From assembly GCA_030425045.1 (NCBI GenBank), contig JAUHVL010000001.1, positions 248,001-312,000 of the forward strand: a stretch of 64,000 nt of DNA, written 5' to 3'. Positions within the stretch are counted from its first letter, which is position 1. Every line of letters starts with the position of its first letter. Of the stretch, positions 1 to 9,427 are shown piece by piece. The notes beneath the pieces were generated by a model. The model was not told where the DNA came from and ran no database searches. It saw only the letters and a list, made by a program, of their open reading frames with translations. Position numbers and translations under genes: made by a program. The DNA comes from a bacterium. Its GTDB lineage: Bacteria > Bdellovibrionota > Bacteriovoracia > Bacteriovoracales > Bacteriovoracaceae.

Positions 1-473
1 CCTAAAATAGGATGCCCGTAACCATCGGTGAAGCAACTTTCTTGTAACTTTAAAAAAGAGTATTGCTGTGGAGAATCCATCGACCTTCTGTATTCTTCAA
101 GAACGACACCTCTTTCAGGTATAAGGTCCTCTTCATTAAAAGTAGGATTTGCAACCATGTCTAATAAAATATCCACGGCTTTATTAAGGTGAATATTCGG
201 CATATTAATGTAATAACAGGTGTAGTCAAAAGAGGTGAAGGCATTGAATTCACCACCAAGACTTTCCACATCGTCAGCTAACTTTGCTCCAGGCCTAGTA
301 GGAGTTCCTTTAAAAAACATATGTTCGAGAAAATGGGCTATTCCCCAATTATCTGCTTTTTCAAGTGCAGATCCAGCGTTGAACCAAATCTGAATAGTAC
401 TTGCTGTTCTTCCTGGTGAGTTGACAAAAATAGTATTTAAATTGTTTTTTAGTGTTATTAATTCATATTGCAT
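1..473 (-). CDS. M16 family zinc peptidase (N-terminal part, cut by window edge)
   Basis: The minus strand reads an open frame from an ATG at 473 off the left edge, 157 residues visible. It has the inverted zinc-peptidase motif HxxEH (HFLEH, residues 47-51), the downstream GGEFNAFTS segment and the glutamate-rich VVLEEYRR stretch (about 123-130) that supplies the third zinc ligand in the pitrilysin/insulinase family. M16 enzymes of this bacterial type degrade peptides or process exported proteins. No signal peptide is visible, so a cytoplasmic site or non-classical export is possible. It is divergent from hemW across 66 bp that must hold both promoters. Family assignment is firm; the substrate is unknown and the C-terminal half lies outside the window. 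Confidence 0.88.
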   Translation of the reverse strand, partial: MQYELITLKNNLNTIFVNSPGRTASTIQIWFNAGSALEKADNWGIAHFLEHMFFKGTPTRPGAKLADDVESLGGEFNAFTSFDYTCYYINMPNIHLNKAVDILLDMVANPTFNEEDLIPERGVVLEEYRRSMDSPQQYSFLKLQESCFTDGYGHPIL

Positions 474-539
474 AAACGCTAGTGTATACACGTTGAGCAA
501 GCTCTACAAGCCTAGAGATGGTAGTTTTAGAAGATAAAA

Positions 540-1628
540 ATGAGACAAATAAAATCTTTATATATGCATTTTCCTTTTTGTAAACATCTTTGCAATTATT
601 GTGACTTTTACAAATTTGTTCCCAACTCTTTTGAGGATATTGAAAAACATCAAAAAAATTTGCAACTTAATTATGAAGTGGTTTCAAAACTCCATAGTGA
701 TAATGGATATACGTGGGGCGAACTTGATACTCTTTTTTTAGGAGGTGGAACACCTTCTCTATGGGGAGTCGAAGGGGCACGTTATTTAAAAAATAAATTT
801 GAGGATTGGAATATCTCTTTAAAGTCTTCTGGAGAAAACACTGTTGAATTTAATCCGGGTTCTCTTGATGATAAGACGTTACAAAGTTTTCTTGATTCTG
901 GATTTAATAGATTTTCTATAGGAATGCAGTCTCTTAACCCTACTTTTTTGAAGATCCTTGATCGAATTCATTCTTTGGAAGATTGTTTTGAAATTTTAAA
1001 ACTAATGAAAAAAGCTAACGTAAATTATTCAATTGATTTAATGATTGGTCTTCCTTATGGGCATGAAAAGAAGAGAGACGTTATAGATGAATTAAAAAGA
1101 GCTATGGTCTATGACCCTTCTCACTTTAGTGTTTATATTTTAACGGTAAAAGAGAATTATCTTCACCCAATTCCTGATGAAGACTATATTGCTGATGAGT
1201 ACTTGAAAGTATCAGAATTTTTAAATACTCATGGCTTTAATCAATATGAAGTTTCGAATTTTTCAAAAGTTGGTTTTGAGTCTCAGCATAATTTAAAATA
1301 TTGGGACTCAGAATCTGTTGCCGCGCTAGGGCCTTCAGCAACCGGCTTTCTTGTAGAAAAGAGAAAGCGGTACAAATGTGGTCCGAATTATCAGCACATT
1401 AAAATAGAAAACTTAACGAAAAAAGAATTCACCTTAGAGAAAATATATATGAAGTTGAGAACCAAGACGGGCATCTCAATTGAAACATTAGAGGATCGTT
1501 CAAAGGCCATGGCCTTGCGAAAAAAATGGAACTCTTTAGGGCTATTAAATGAAACCTCTCCAGAGATAATTTCGTTAAATGCAAATGGCTTTCTGCTAAT
1601 AGACTCATTAATTAATGAATTAATTTAG
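540..1628 (+). CDS. hemW: HemW-like radical SAM protein
   Basis: A 362-residue radical SAM protein of the HemN/HemW group. Residues 10-23 hold the CX3CX2C iron-sulfur motif (Cys14, Cys18, Cys21), followed by the GGGTPSLW glycine motif that binds S-adenosylmethionine, EFNPGSL and the RFSIGMQSL segment. Length and the CX3CX2C spacing match HemW, a haem-binding protein thought to act as a haem chaperone, rather than the longer HemN coproporphyrinogen III dehydrogenase. Many databases still label it oxygen-independent coproporphyrinogen oxidase-like. ATG start at 540 with only a weak AGAAG upstream. Divergent from the M16 peptidase gene. Confidence 0.9.
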   Translation: MRQIKSLYMHFPFCKHLCNYCDFYKFVPNSFEDIEKHQKNLQLNYEVVSKLHSDNGYTWGELDTLFLGGGTPSLWGVEGARYLKNKFEDWNISLKSSGENTVEFNPGSLDDKTLQSFLDSGFNRFSIGMQSLNPTFLKILDRIHSLEDCFEILKLMKKANVNYSIDLMIGLPYGHEKKRDVIDELKRAMVYDPSHFSVYILTVKENYLHPIPDEDYIADEYLKVSEFLNTHGFNQYEVSNFSKVGFESQHNLKYWDSESVAALGPSATGFLVEKRKRYKCGPNYQHIKIENLTKKEFTLEKIYMKLRTKTGISIETLEDRSKAMALRKKWNSLGLLNETSPEIISLNANGFLLIDSLINELI

Positions 1629-1720
1629 CATGTAATTACAGTGAGATAGGCGTTTTTTTGCTTTTTGGTATACATATGGGTATACTTTATTCAGTTATTT
1701 GGAGCTATAGAGTATCATAT

Positions 1721-2434
1721 ATGTATATTAATAATTTAAAACGGTATCGCGAACTAGCCGGGTTAACTCAAAAAGATGTTGAAGAAACTTTGGGTTTAAG
1801 AAGGCTTTTAATGCGTGACTATGAGAGCGAAAGGCTAAAGCTGCCGGCCCAAACTGCAGTGGAATTAGCACGACTTTATGGTGTTAGTGTTGATGAGTTA
1901 TTAAGCTCTGAGCTTACAAATCAAAAGGGACAGCTTGATAATTTTAATGAGTTTCTTTATGGAAATAGTTTTTTTGTCATCTATTCAGATGCGATTATAA
2001 AAGCTTTTTTTGAAGAGATTGAGGATGTTAATTTTAAGGATTCTCTTTTCGAAATATTAACTTCTGAGTTGTCTCTGCTAGAAAAAAGAAGTTTCAAAAA
2101 ATACCTGATCCATTCGCTTATGGCCTTAGCTTGTTGTGATCGAAAAATTCATGATCATGAGTTAGTGGCGCTTAAAAAGATGTCTGCCGGGTTTGGAGTG
2201 AAAATAAAAAGCCCAAATATGCTCACGGAAGTTAAACCTGATCATAATGTTAGAGCTCTTAAGCATCTTCATCTGCGCCACTATATGGTTTGGTTGATGT
2301 TCTTTTTTGCTTATGCCGATGGGGAGGCTTCAAAAGAGGAAGTTTTGTTTATTGAAAAGTATGCAAGTGAGATTAAAATGAATAGGTCTAACTTCCTTAA
2401 AGTTAAAAAAGTATTTATTAAGGAGAAGTTGTAA
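1721..2434 (+). CDS. XRE-type HTH protein with TerB-like C-terminal domain
   Basis: The start is placed at ATG 1721 (MYINNLKRYRELAGL), where the helix-turn-helix homology begins; a longer frame from TTG 1658 adds 21 residues with no domain support. Residues 3-62 form an XRE/Cro HTH (ELAGLTQKDVEETLG, then a DYESERLKLPA recognition region and VELARLYGVSVDELL). The C-terminal half (about 120-237) has two repeats of the pattern ALACCDRKIHDHEL / FFAYADGEASKEEV, which resembles the helical metal-binding TerB-like fold. It overlaps the nfeD-like gene by one base (TAATG), so it is probably co-transcribed with the NfeD-SPFH genes and may regulate or sense membrane stress. HTH is clear; TerB assignment is moderately sure. 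Confidence 0.7.
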   Translation: MYINNLKRYRELAGLTQKDVEETLGLRRLLMRDYESERLKLPAQTAVELARLYGVSVDELLSSELTNQKGQLDNFNEFLYGNSFFVIYSDAIIKAFFEEIEDVNFKDSLFEILTSELSLLEKRSFKKYLIHSLMALACCDRKIHDHELVALKKMSAGFGVKIKSPNMLTEVKPDHNVRALKHLHLRHYMVWLMFFFAYADGEASKEEVLFIEKYASEIKMNRSNFLKVKKVFIKEKL

Positions 2435-2874
2435 TGACAGCTTGGCAAATTTGGGGAGCAGTAGGAATTCTTTTTATTTTATTAGAGTTTGTTGTTCCTG
2501 GTGGGATCATTGTTTTTTTAGGAATGGCAGCACTTTTTGTGGGAGCGCTTGTTTACTATGGAGTGATTACCACGATTACGATGAGTTTAATCGCATGGTT
2601 TATGTCATCGTTATTTTTAATGTTATTTTTACGATCCGTTTTCATCAAATATTTCGAGGGCGACTCTAATATTGAAAATGTAGATGAGGATGAGCATATT
2701 TTAGGATCTATTGTTCAGGTCATAGAAGAAGTTTTTCCTTACAAAGAGGGGAGAGTTCGCTTTCGAGATTCTACATGGGCCGCTCGAAGTGAAGAAGAGT
2801 TTAAGGTGGGAAGTTCTGCAGTAATTTCAGGACGTCAGGGAAATTGTTTAATAATTAAATCCATTATGGATTAA
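2434..2874 (+). CDS. NfeD-family membrane protein
   Basis: A 146-residue protein with three N-terminal hydrophobic segments (about 4-24, 28-44, 48-70) followed by a soluble C-terminal beta domain (about 88-146, with GRVRFRDSTWAARSEE) typical of the OB-fold NfeD domain. The GxVRFRGxxWxA pattern is characteristic. NfeD proteins pair with SPFH/stomatin-like proteins in bacterial membrane microdomains; this short form lacks the ClpP-like serine protease part. Start ATG overlaps the upstream stop (TAATG) behind AAGGAG, and a strong AAAGGAGG precedes the next gene. Part of a four-gene operon at 1721-4721. Confidence 0.88.
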   Translation: MTAWQIWGAVGILFILLEFVVPGGIIVFLGMAALFVGALVYYGVITTITMSLIAWFMSSLFLMLFLRSVFIKYFEGDSNIENVDEDEHILGSIVQVIEEVFPYKEGRVRFRDSTWAARSEEEFKVGSSAVISGRQGNCLIIKSIMD

Positions 2875-2884
2875 AGGAGGAAAT

Positions 2885-3805
2885 ATGGTTACAGCAGCTA
2901 CAGTTGTTACGATCATTTTAATTTTTGTACTCTGGAATACATTAGTTGTTGTTCCAATGAGAGCAAATTATGTTGTAGAAAGGTTAGGAAAGTTTCGTGT
3001 GGTTCTAAAGCCAGGTTTCCATTTTCTCATTCCATTTTTTGATAGAATCGCTTATCGGCACGAGACTCGAGAGCAGGTTTTAGATATTCCGTCTCAAACG
3101 TGTATTACCAACGATAATATGCAAGTTGAAGTTGATGGTCTTGTCTATTTAAAAGTTATCAACACGAGAAAGGCCAGTTACGGAATTGGGAATTATCGAA
3201 ACGCTGCAGTTAACCTCGCTCAGACAACAATGAGATCAGAAGTTGGTAAGTTAACGTTAAGTAGAATTTTTAGTGAAAGAGAGAGCTTAAACGATAAGAT
3301 TGTTCGTGAAATTGATATTGCGAGTGACCCATGGGGTATTAAGGTTTTACGTTATGAAATTAAAAATATCTCTCCTTCACGTCACGTTGTTACGACTCTT
3401 GAAAAGCAGATGGAAGCGGAAAGAGAGAAAAGAGCTGATATTACGTTAGCTACCGCGAGTAAAGAAAGTAAGATTTTACTTTCTGAAGGTGAGAAGCAAG
3501 AGGCGATTAATATCTCTGAGGGTGAGAGACAAAAAAGAATAAATTTTGCACAAGGTAGAGCTAAAGAAATTGAATTATTGGCCAATGCCACAGCAGAAGG
3601 TTCGAAAATGGTTGCAGAAGCTATTAACGAGCCAGGAGGATACTTAGCCGTAAAAATGCAACTTGTTGAGCAGTACATTGATGAGTTGAATAATGTTCTT
3701 GGAAATGCTGATGTCACAGTTCTTCCCGAAAATATGGCAAACATAAAAGCCTTCTTTGATGGAACAGAAAAGCTCGTTAACCCCATCAAGAATATAAAGA
3801 GTTAA
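2885..3805 (+). CDS. SPFH/Band 7 (stomatin-prohibitin) membrane protein
   Basis: 306 residues with one N-terminal membrane segment (about 5-24) followed by an SPFH domain starting at NYVVERLGKFRVVLKPGFHFLIPF. The C-terminal region (about 170-240) is rich in Ala, Glu and Lys and forms the coiled coil used for oligomerisation (SEGEKQEAINISEGERQKRINFAQGRAKE). Members such as QmcA form large ring-like or cage-like membrane assemblies and control membrane proteases or microdomains. It lies 10 bp after the NfeD-like gene with a strong AAAGGAGG site, and is followed by a paralogue. The NfeD-SPFH pairing is conserved in bacteria, so a joint membrane-quality role is likely; direct partners are inferred. 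Confidence 0.9.
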   Translation: MVTAATVVTIILIFVLWNTLVVVPMRANYVVERLGKFRVVLKPGFHFLIPFFDRIAYRHETREQVLDIPSQTCITNDNMQVEVDGLVYLKVINTRKASYGIGNYRNAAVNLAQTTMRSEVGKLTLSRIFSERESLNDKIVREIDIASDPWGIKVLRYEIKNISPSRHVVTTLEKQMEAEREKRADITLATASKESKILLSEGEKQEAINISEGERQKRINFAQGRAKEIELLANATAEGSKMVAEAINEPGGYLAVKMQLVEQYIDELNNVLGNADVTVLPENMANIKAFFDGTEKLVNPIKNIKS

Positions 3806-3815
3806 GGAGAAAAAA

Positions 3816-4721
3816 ATGACAAATATGATAAATTTAGTTTTTTGGGGCGGACTTTTCTTGATTGTTGTAATTAAGTTTGTTCAGTCAATTAGACTTGTCC
3901 CAACGAAAAAAGCGTATATTGTTGAGAGACTTGGTAAGTATCATAAAACACTTTCTGCTGGATTCCATGCGCTCATTCCATTTGTAGATAAGGTAACTTT
4001 TATTCAAGACCTAAAGGAAAGAACGATAGATGTTCCGCCACAAGACTGTTTTACTAAAGACGAAGTAAATGTTGTTGTCGACGGAGTGATTTATATGTCT
4101 GTTACAGATCCGTCTATGGCAAGCTATGGTGTGACTAATTATGTATTTGCATCAATTGAATTGGCCCAAACAACAACAAGATCTGTTATTGGTACTCTAG
4201 ATTTAGATAATACTTTTGAAGAGAGAGATCTGATTAGTTCAAAAGTTGTAGAAGTTCTTAATCAAGCAGGTGAGAGTTGGGGAATTAGGGTGCATCGTTA
4301 TGAGATTAAAAATATTGCTCCACCACAAAGTGTTCAAAACTCCATGGAGAAGCAAGTGACAGCTGAAAGAGATCGAAGAGCAATCCTTGCCTCTAGTCAG
4401 GGTGACAAACAGGCAAGAATTAATGAGTCTGAGGGTAAAAAGATGGAGATGATCAATGTTTCTGAAGGTGAAATGTTGAAAAGGATCAATGAAGCTGAAG
4501 GACGTGCTGAAGAAATATTAACAATTGCTAAAGCGACTGCTGAGTCGATTAAGAAAATAGGTTCAGTTCTTTCTACTCCAGGTGGAGAAGACGCTTTTAA
4601 GTTAAAAATGAAAGAGAAATATCTTAAAGGTTTAAATAATCTCGCAGATGGTAAAGTTCAAATTGTAGTACCTGGATCTGTTAATCAGTATGATGATTGG
4701 ATTAAAAACTTAGGTTTATAA
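3816..4721 (+). CDS. second SPFH/Band 7 membrane protein
   Basis: A 301-residue paralogue of the gene just upstream. It has an N-terminal membrane helix (about 5-22), the SPFH core beginning KKAYIVERLGKYHKTLSAGFHALIPF, the VPPQDCFTKDEVNVVVDGVIYMSV strand region and a similar coiled-coil segment with repeated SEG motifs. Two tandem SPFH genes suggest a hetero-oligomer like HflK-HflC, but the sequences and NfeD linkage fit the slipin/QmcA branch better. AAGGAG precedes the ATG. A bidirectional hairpin terminator follows immediately, marking the operon end. Confidence 0.9.
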   Translation: MTNMINLVFWGGLFLIVVIKFVQSIRLVPTKKAYIVERLGKYHKTLSAGFHALIPFVDKVTFIQDLKERTIDVPPQDCFTKDEVNVVVDGVIYMSVTDPSMASYGVTNYVFASIELAQTTTRSVIGTLDLDNTFEERDLISSKVVEVLNQAGESWGIRVHRYEIKNIAPPQSVQNSMEKQVTAERDRRAILASSQGDKQARINESEGKKMEMINVSEGEMLKRINEAEGRAEEILTIAKATAESIKKIGSVLSTPGGEDAFKLKMKEKYLKGLNNLADGKVQIVVPGSVNQYDDWIKNLGL

Positions 4722-4728
4722 AATAATT

Positions 4729-4751
4729 GGTGGGCGATTACTTCGCCCACC
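4729..4751. terminator. bidirectional hairpin terminator
   Basis: GGTGGGCG (4729-4736) and CGCCCACC (4744-4751) form a perfect 8-bp GC-rich stem with a 7-base loop. It lies between convergent genes (SPFH stop at 4721, peptidase stop at 4766). The minus-strand product runs into an AATTATTTTAT tract and the plus-strand product into TTCTCT, so it can serve both. Confidence 0.75.
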
Positions 4752-4765
4752 TTCTCTATCTTCAG

Positions 4766-6763
4766 TTACCAGATTTTAACTCTTTGATCGTTTGGAAGAA
4801 CCATTTTATCTCCAGGTTTACAACTGAAGGCTTTTTCAAAAGACTCTTGATGCTTAACCTGCTCATTAACTCTCGCCCAACCTAGAGAGTGAGGCCCCGT
4901 TTTTAATCGTCTCTCTTCCATTTTGGGTCTCATCTTTCCACACCATGCTCTAGCGTATTGAGTATAAAATTCTCTTTGAGCTTGAAGTCTTGCTTCACCA
5001 TTACGAGGCATAACTTTTAATGCAGCTTTGTGGGCGAAGGTTAGACCAACGAGGTCTCCAATATTTTCTCCAAGAGTTAATTCGCCATTATGTCCTGCTT
5101 TATCAAAGTGAGAAATTAACTTCTTACCTCTTTCTTGAAACTTCTTTATATCTTCATCACTCATCCACTGATTAAGCTTTCCATAAGCATCATACTTTGC
5201 TCCTTGGTCATCCATTCCGTGACCAAGCTCGTGACCTACGACTGCACCCACAGCACCTAGGTTTTGCCACTCTTCTAGTTCTGGGTCATAAAATGGATAC
5301 TGAAGAATACCTGCAGGCATAACAAATTTATTATTAGAAGGGTCATAATAGGCATTAACGGTTAGTGGGCCCATGTACCATTTGTCTCGATTGACTTGTT
5401 TAGGTAAACGTTCAAATCTTCTTTGGACTAGTTTTTTGTTAAGTAATTGTTTGTTGCCGATATATGTCTTGGGATTATAGTTTGCTTTAGGATTAAAGTC
5501 CCATTCTTCTTCTGTTTTTGGTTTTACTACTTGGAACTTGGCCAATTTGATTTTTTTGATTGCTCCCTCTTTAGATTTTTTAGAAAGCCAAGTGTTTTTC
5601 TCAAGGCCTTCTACAATTGATTCTTTTACTCTCTGTAGTGTTTTAACAAATTTTTCTTCATCAAAATTGGGAAAAATTGTATCGAAAAGTTCTGCATCAA
5701 TTTCTTTGTTAAAACGTCTCATGTCTTGAGCGCATCTTTCATTTAAAACAGTTCTTGTTTCAGGGCCACCAAGAAATTTATGTCTAAATTCAAATTTTTT
5801 TTTGTAGAAGTCTTTGTATCCCTCATCCAGTACATTCAACATTGAGTGATAAAAGTAAAATGTCTGTAATTGCTCAAGAGTAGACTCTTCAAAAAGCTTG
5901 TTTAAAAAGATTAGAACATCATTCATTGGGTTTCTGATTTTTACAGTGTCAGGAACTTTGTCGAGCAGTCTTTTGAGATTTAAAGATTTGAATTTTAAGA
6001 GATCGGCTTTGGTAGAATATTTTCTAAGTGACCACCTTTTTCTCTGTTCTGCTGGCAGTGGATAAGCGTCTGCAAACCATTTCTCTACCTGTACAACCAT
6101 TCCTGTTTTTGCGAGGGGGTCAGAAACATTTGTTTGCTTGAAAAAATCTAGAATGACTTCTTGATAACTTCTAACCAGTTCAAAGTTTTTGTAATAACTT
6201 CTCTCGGGGAGATTCATCATTTTTGTTGGTAATAGTAAAAAGTCATATTTGTTAGGGTCATCTAAGTTTGCATCATTAAAAAAACGAATAAACGAAACTC
6301 TTCCTTCAAGGGCGCGATCTATGAGGTAGTCTAAAAACTCCTGCTTCGTCTCCATAGAGCGGAGCTCTTTCAATTTTTCTTTAACAAAAAGTCGTTCTTC
6401 TTTTGCTCTAGAATCTTGGTCCATACAAGAGGCGTAGTAGTTTTTTAACTGTTTCGATCTTTCACTATGATTAGATTTTGAGAGAAGATTACTTAAGTAA
6501 TTTTTCTTATGTTCAAGAATTCGGTCATAGGAATCGTGAAAGGCAAAAGTGTGTCCACTTCTATCAGGCCGTAGTTTAAAATTTGATATAACTTCATCAC
6601 AAGCATACTTATAAAAATCGTCACAAGGTTTATAGTTTTTACTGATGGGAAACTCTCTTTTGGTCATCAGTACGTTGGACTTTTTTTGGGTTACTTTTTC
6701 TGCTTTTTTTGAGCATGAAGTTATTGCTAATAGAATCCCCAAAATAATGACTAAGTTCTTCAT
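4766..6763 (-). CDS. M13 family (neprilysin/PepO-like) metallopeptidase lipoprotein
   Basis: 665 residues. The N-terminus is a lipoprotein signal with lipobox ITSC (Cys17), so the enzyme is exported and lipidated. The catalytic domain has the gluzincin motif HELGH (about 508-512), the downstream ENIGDLVGL motif that carries the third zinc ligand, the substrate-binding NAYYDP (family NAFY/NAYY) and a C-terminal CKPGDKM...KIW typical of M13. Length matches the family (650-750). M13 enzymes cut oligopeptides at hydrophobic residues; in this context it may digest peptides outside the inner membrane. Transcribed alone, convergent with the SPFH operon. Confidence 0.93.
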   Translation of the reverse strand: MKNLVIILGILLAITSCSKKAEKVTQKKSNVLMTKREFPISKNYKPCDDFYKYACDEVISNFKLRPDRSGHTFAFHDSYDRILEHKKNYLSNLLSKSNHSERSKQLKNYYASCMDQDSRAKEERLFVKEKLKELRSMETKQEFLDYLIDRALEGRVSFIRFFNDANLDDPNKYDFLLLPTKMMNLPERSYYKNFELVRSYQEVILDFFKQTNVSDPLAKTGMVVQVEKWFADAYPLPAEQRKRWSLRKYSTKADLLKFKSLNLKRLLDKVPDTVKIRNPMNDVLIFLNKLFEESTLEQLQTFYFYHSMLNVLDEGYKDFYKKKFEFRHKFLGGPETRTVLNERCAQDMRRFNKEIDAELFDTIFPNFDEEKFVKTLQRVKESIVEGLEKNTWLSKKSKEGAIKKIKLAKFQVVKPKTEEEWDFNPKANYNPKTYIGNKQLLNKKLVQRRFERLPKQVNRDKWYMGPLTVNAYYDPSNNKFVMPAGILQYPFYDPELEEWQNLGAVGAVVGHELGHGMDDQGAKYDAYGKLNQWMSDEDIKKFQERGKKLISHFDKAGHNGELTLGENIGDLVGLTFAHKAALKVMPRNGEARLQAQREFYTQYARAWCGKMRPKMEERRLKTGPHSLGWARVNEQVKHQESFEKAFSCKPGDKMVLPNDQRVKIW

Positions 6764-6857
6764 TTTTATCCTTTTTAGTAGGTTTTCATTTCGTTAGGAA
6801 TTTTGGCATTTTGATGCAGTATTTTCAATAGGTTATCTTTTTTTTTACGTCATACCA

Positions 6858-6886
6858 TTGACACTCTTCCAGATAACGCCATCTTA
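6858..6886 (+). promoter_or_regulatory. sigma32-like heat-shock promoter before grpE
   Basis: TTGACAC at 6858-6864 and CCATCTTA at 6879-6886 are separated by about 15 bases, resembling the RpoH consensus (CTTGAA ... CCCCATnT). They lie about 28 bases before the grpE start codon. No CIRCE inverted repeat is visible. The same TTGACA would also serve as a good sigma70 -35 box, but the region 17 bases downstream is a poor -10. Assignment is by eye only. Confidence 0.4.
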
Positions 6887-6914
6887 CAGCTGTAAAACAA
6901 TTGAGGGAGAAGAA

Positions 6915-7448
6915 ATGTCCGAAACATCTGCTGAAACAGAAGAGAAAAAAGCTGAAGAAGTCGCGGAAGAAGTTGAGGCTGAGTCTTCAGAAGAAGGTTC
7001 AGAGAAAACAGATATTCCTGAAAGTGAGGATTATAAAGCTAAGTATTATTATCTTGCTGCTGAAATGGAAAACATGAGGAAAAGGTTTGACCGTGAAAAA
7101 GAAAGCCTTCTCAAGTTCGGCAATGAGAAAATTTTAAATGGTCTGATTGAAGTGATTGATAATTTTGATCGAACCGTTGACTCTTTGGTTAGTGATGAAG
7201 ATGAGAAGATTAAAAATATCGTAAAAGGAATTGAAATGGTTCGAACCCAATTCCTTGAAACGTTAGAAAATAATGGGCTTAAAAGAATTGAAGCTCTCGG
7301 TGAACAATTTGATCCAAATTTTCACGAAGCAATTTCTCAACAAGAAGTTGAAGGAGAGGAAGAGGACAAGATCGTTCAAGAGTTTCAAAAAGGTTATATG
7401 TTAAATGGCCGCCTTTTAAGAGCATCAAAAGTTGTAATTTCAAAATAA
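6915..7448 (+). CDS. grpE: GrpE nucleotide exchange factor for DnaK
   Basis: 177 residues from ATG 6915, which has GAGGGA seven bases upstream; a longer frame from TTG 6858 would overlap the promoter-like TTGACA and is not used. Residues 1-45 are an acidic, disordered leader. The GrpE core follows: a long helix with YLAAEMENMRKRFDREKE, then VIDNFDRTVDSL, and the C-terminal beta wing with LGEQFDPNFHEAISQ and GYMLNGRLLRASKVVISK, the family signature. GrpE releases ADP from DnaK. First gene of grpE-dnaK-dnaJ. Confidence 0.96.
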   Translation: MSETSAETEEKKAEEVAEEVEAESSEEGSEKTDIPESEDYKAKYYYLAAEMENMRKRFDREKESLLKFGNEKILNGLIEVIDNFDRTVDSLVSDEDEKIKNIVKGIEMVRTQFLETLENNGLKRIEALGEQFDPNFHEAISQQEVEGEEEDKIVQEFQKGYMLNGRLLRASKVVISK

Positions 7449-7463
7449 GATAAGGAGATAGTG

Positions 7464-9392
7464 ATGGGAAAAATTATTGGAATTGATTTAGGTACAACAA
7501 ACTCATGTGTTTCTGTACTAGAAAACGGAAAGTATAAAATTATACCAAATGCTGAAGGACATAATACAACTCCTTCTGTCATAGCCTACGGTAAGAATGA
7601 CGAAGTTCTTGTTGGTCAAGTTGCTAAAAGACAAGCTGTTACGAACCCCAATAAGACTCTTTATGGTATTAAAAGATTAATCGGGAGAAAGTTTCAAGCT
7701 GCAGAAGCGAAGCAATTTGCAGAAGTTGCTCCATTTGAAATTTTTGCAAATAAAAATGGCGACGCTTGGGTAAAAATTGATGGTAAAGAAATGTCTCCTC
7801 AAGAAATCTCGGCTAAAGTTTTGGCCAAGATGAAGTCTTCTGCTGAAGAGTATTTGGGTGAAACAGTTACAGAAGCTGTAATTACAGTTCCTGCATATTT
7901 TAACGATGCTCAAAGACAGGCGACTAAAGACGCTGGAAAAATTGCTGGTCTTGAAGTTAAGCGTATCATTAACGAGCCTACGGCTGCTGCTCTTGCTTAC
8001 GGTTTAGAGTCTAAAACTGATAAAAACATCGCCGTATTTGACTTAGGTGGTGGTACTTTCGATATTTCAATTCTTGAAATCACTAGCGATGGTGTATTTG
8101 AAGTTAAGGCGACCAATGGAGACACTTTCCTTGGTGGTGAAAACTTTGATGAAGCAATCATTAACTTTTTAGCCGATGAGTTTAAGTCACAAGAAGGGAT
8201 TGATCTTCGTGGTGACCAGATGGCGCTTCAGAGATTAAAAGAAGCAGCTGAAAAAGCTAAGCACGAACTATCAAACGTAACAAGTACTGATATCAACTTG
8301 CCATTTATCACTGCTGACCAGTCAGGTCCTAAACACTTAAACCTGAATATGAGTAGAGCTAAGTTTGAAAGTTTAATCGCAGATCATTTAACAGCGCTAG
8401 CGAAGCCTTGTGAAACTTGTATTGCTGATTCTGGTCTATCAAAAAGTGAGATTCATGAAGTGATTCTCGTTGGTGGTTCAACTCGTATTCCAGCTGTTCA
8501 AGCACGAGTGAATGAGATTTTCGGAAAAGAGCCTTCAAAAGGTGTAAACCCAGATGAAGTTGTTGCTGCTGGTGCTGCTATTCAAGGTGGCGTTCTTGCC
8601 GGTGACGTGAAAGATGTTCTTCTTCTCGATGTAACACCTCTTTCTCTTGGTATTGAGACTCTTGGTGGTGTGATGACAAAAATCATTGAGAAAAATACGA
8701 CAATTCCTACGAAGAAATCTCAAGTGTTCTCAACGGCTGCAGATAACCAACCAGCTGTTAGTATTCACGTTCTTCAAGGTGAAAGAGAGTTTGCAAACGA
8801 TAACAAGACATTGGGTCGTTTCGATCTAACTGGAATTGCTCCAGCCCCAAGAGGCGTACCTCAGATTGAAGTGACATTTGATATTGATGCCAACGGTATC
8901 GTAAATGTAAACGCAATTGATAAAGCGACTGGAAAGTCTCAAGAAATCAAGATCACAGCAGGTTCTGGTTTAAGTGAAGAAGAAATCGAAAAAATGGTTA
9001 AAGATGCCGAACTTCATAGCGCTGAAGACAAGCAAAGACGTGAAGCTGTTGATACGAGAAACAGTCTTGATGCCATGATTATGGCCGCTGAAAAAACGAT
9101 TGCTGAAGGTGGAGATAAAATTTCTGCTGACTCTAAAGCAGAACTTGAAGCTGCTATTACTGAAGCTAAGGGTAAATTAGAGTCTCAGTCTACTGATGAG
9201 TTAAAAGCTGCAATGGAAAGACTGCAAAATGTATCTCACAAAGTTGCTACAGAGCTTTATAGCCAACAAGGCGGTCAGCCAGGAGCTGAAGGACAACAAG
9301 CGGGTCCTCAACCGGGTGCAGAATCAGCTGGAGCTGAAAGTTCAGATAAAAAAGATGATGATGTAGTTGATGCGGACTTCAAAGAAGTTTAA
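7464..9392 (+). CDS. dnaK: chaperone DnaK (Hsp70)
   Basis: 642 residues from ATG 7464, six bases after AAGGAG; an adjacent GTG at 7461 is too close to the site. The ATPase domain shows [28 protein letters not shown] and [11 protein letters not shown]; the linker reads [19 protein letters not shown], leading into the substrate-binding domain (to about 500) and helical lid. The tail is Gln/Gly-rich and ends VVDADFKEV, as in other bacterial DnaK proteins. It folds client proteins with DnaJ and GrpE. It lies 15 bp after grpE and 35 bp before dnaJ, in one heat-shock operon. Confidence 0.98.
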   Translation: MGKIIGIDLGTTNSCVSVLENGKYKIIPNAEGHNTTPSVIAYGKNDEVLVGQVAKRQAVTNPNKTLYGIKRLIGRKFQAAEAKQFAEVAPFEIFANKNGDAWVKIDGKEMSPQEISAKVLAKMKSSAEEYLGETVTEAVITVPAYFNDAQRQATKDAGKIAGLEVKRIINEPTAAALAYGLESKTDKNIAVFDLGGGTFDISILEITSDGVFEVKATNGDTFLGGENFDEAIINFLADEFKSQEGIDLRGDQMALQRLKEAAEKAKHELSNVTSTDINLPFITADQSGPKHLNLNMSRAKFESLIADHLTALAKPCETCIADSGLSKSEIHEVILVGGSTRIPAVQARVNEIFGKEPSKGVNPDEVVAAGAAIQGGVLAGDVKDVLLLDVTPLSLGIETLGGVMTKIIEKNTTIPTKKSQVFSTAADNQPAVSIHVLQGEREFANDNKTLGRFDLTGIAPAPRGVPQIEVTFDIDANGIVNVNAIDKATGKSQEIKITAGSGLSEEEIEKMVKDAELHSAEDKQRREAVDTRNSLDAMIMAAEKTIAEGGDKISADSKAELEAAITEAKGKLESQSTDELKAAMERLQNVSHKVATELYSQQGGQPGAEGQQAGPQPGAESAGAESSDKKDDDVVDADFKEV

Positions 9393-9427
9393 TCTTTATT
9401 GAAACTCCAGGGTGAGGTTGGTTATTT

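Noticed and set aside
5538-5729. Short plus-strand open frame inside the M13 peptidase gene
   Set aside because: It lies wholly within a gene with strong family motifs and has no ribosome-binding site; a shadow frame.
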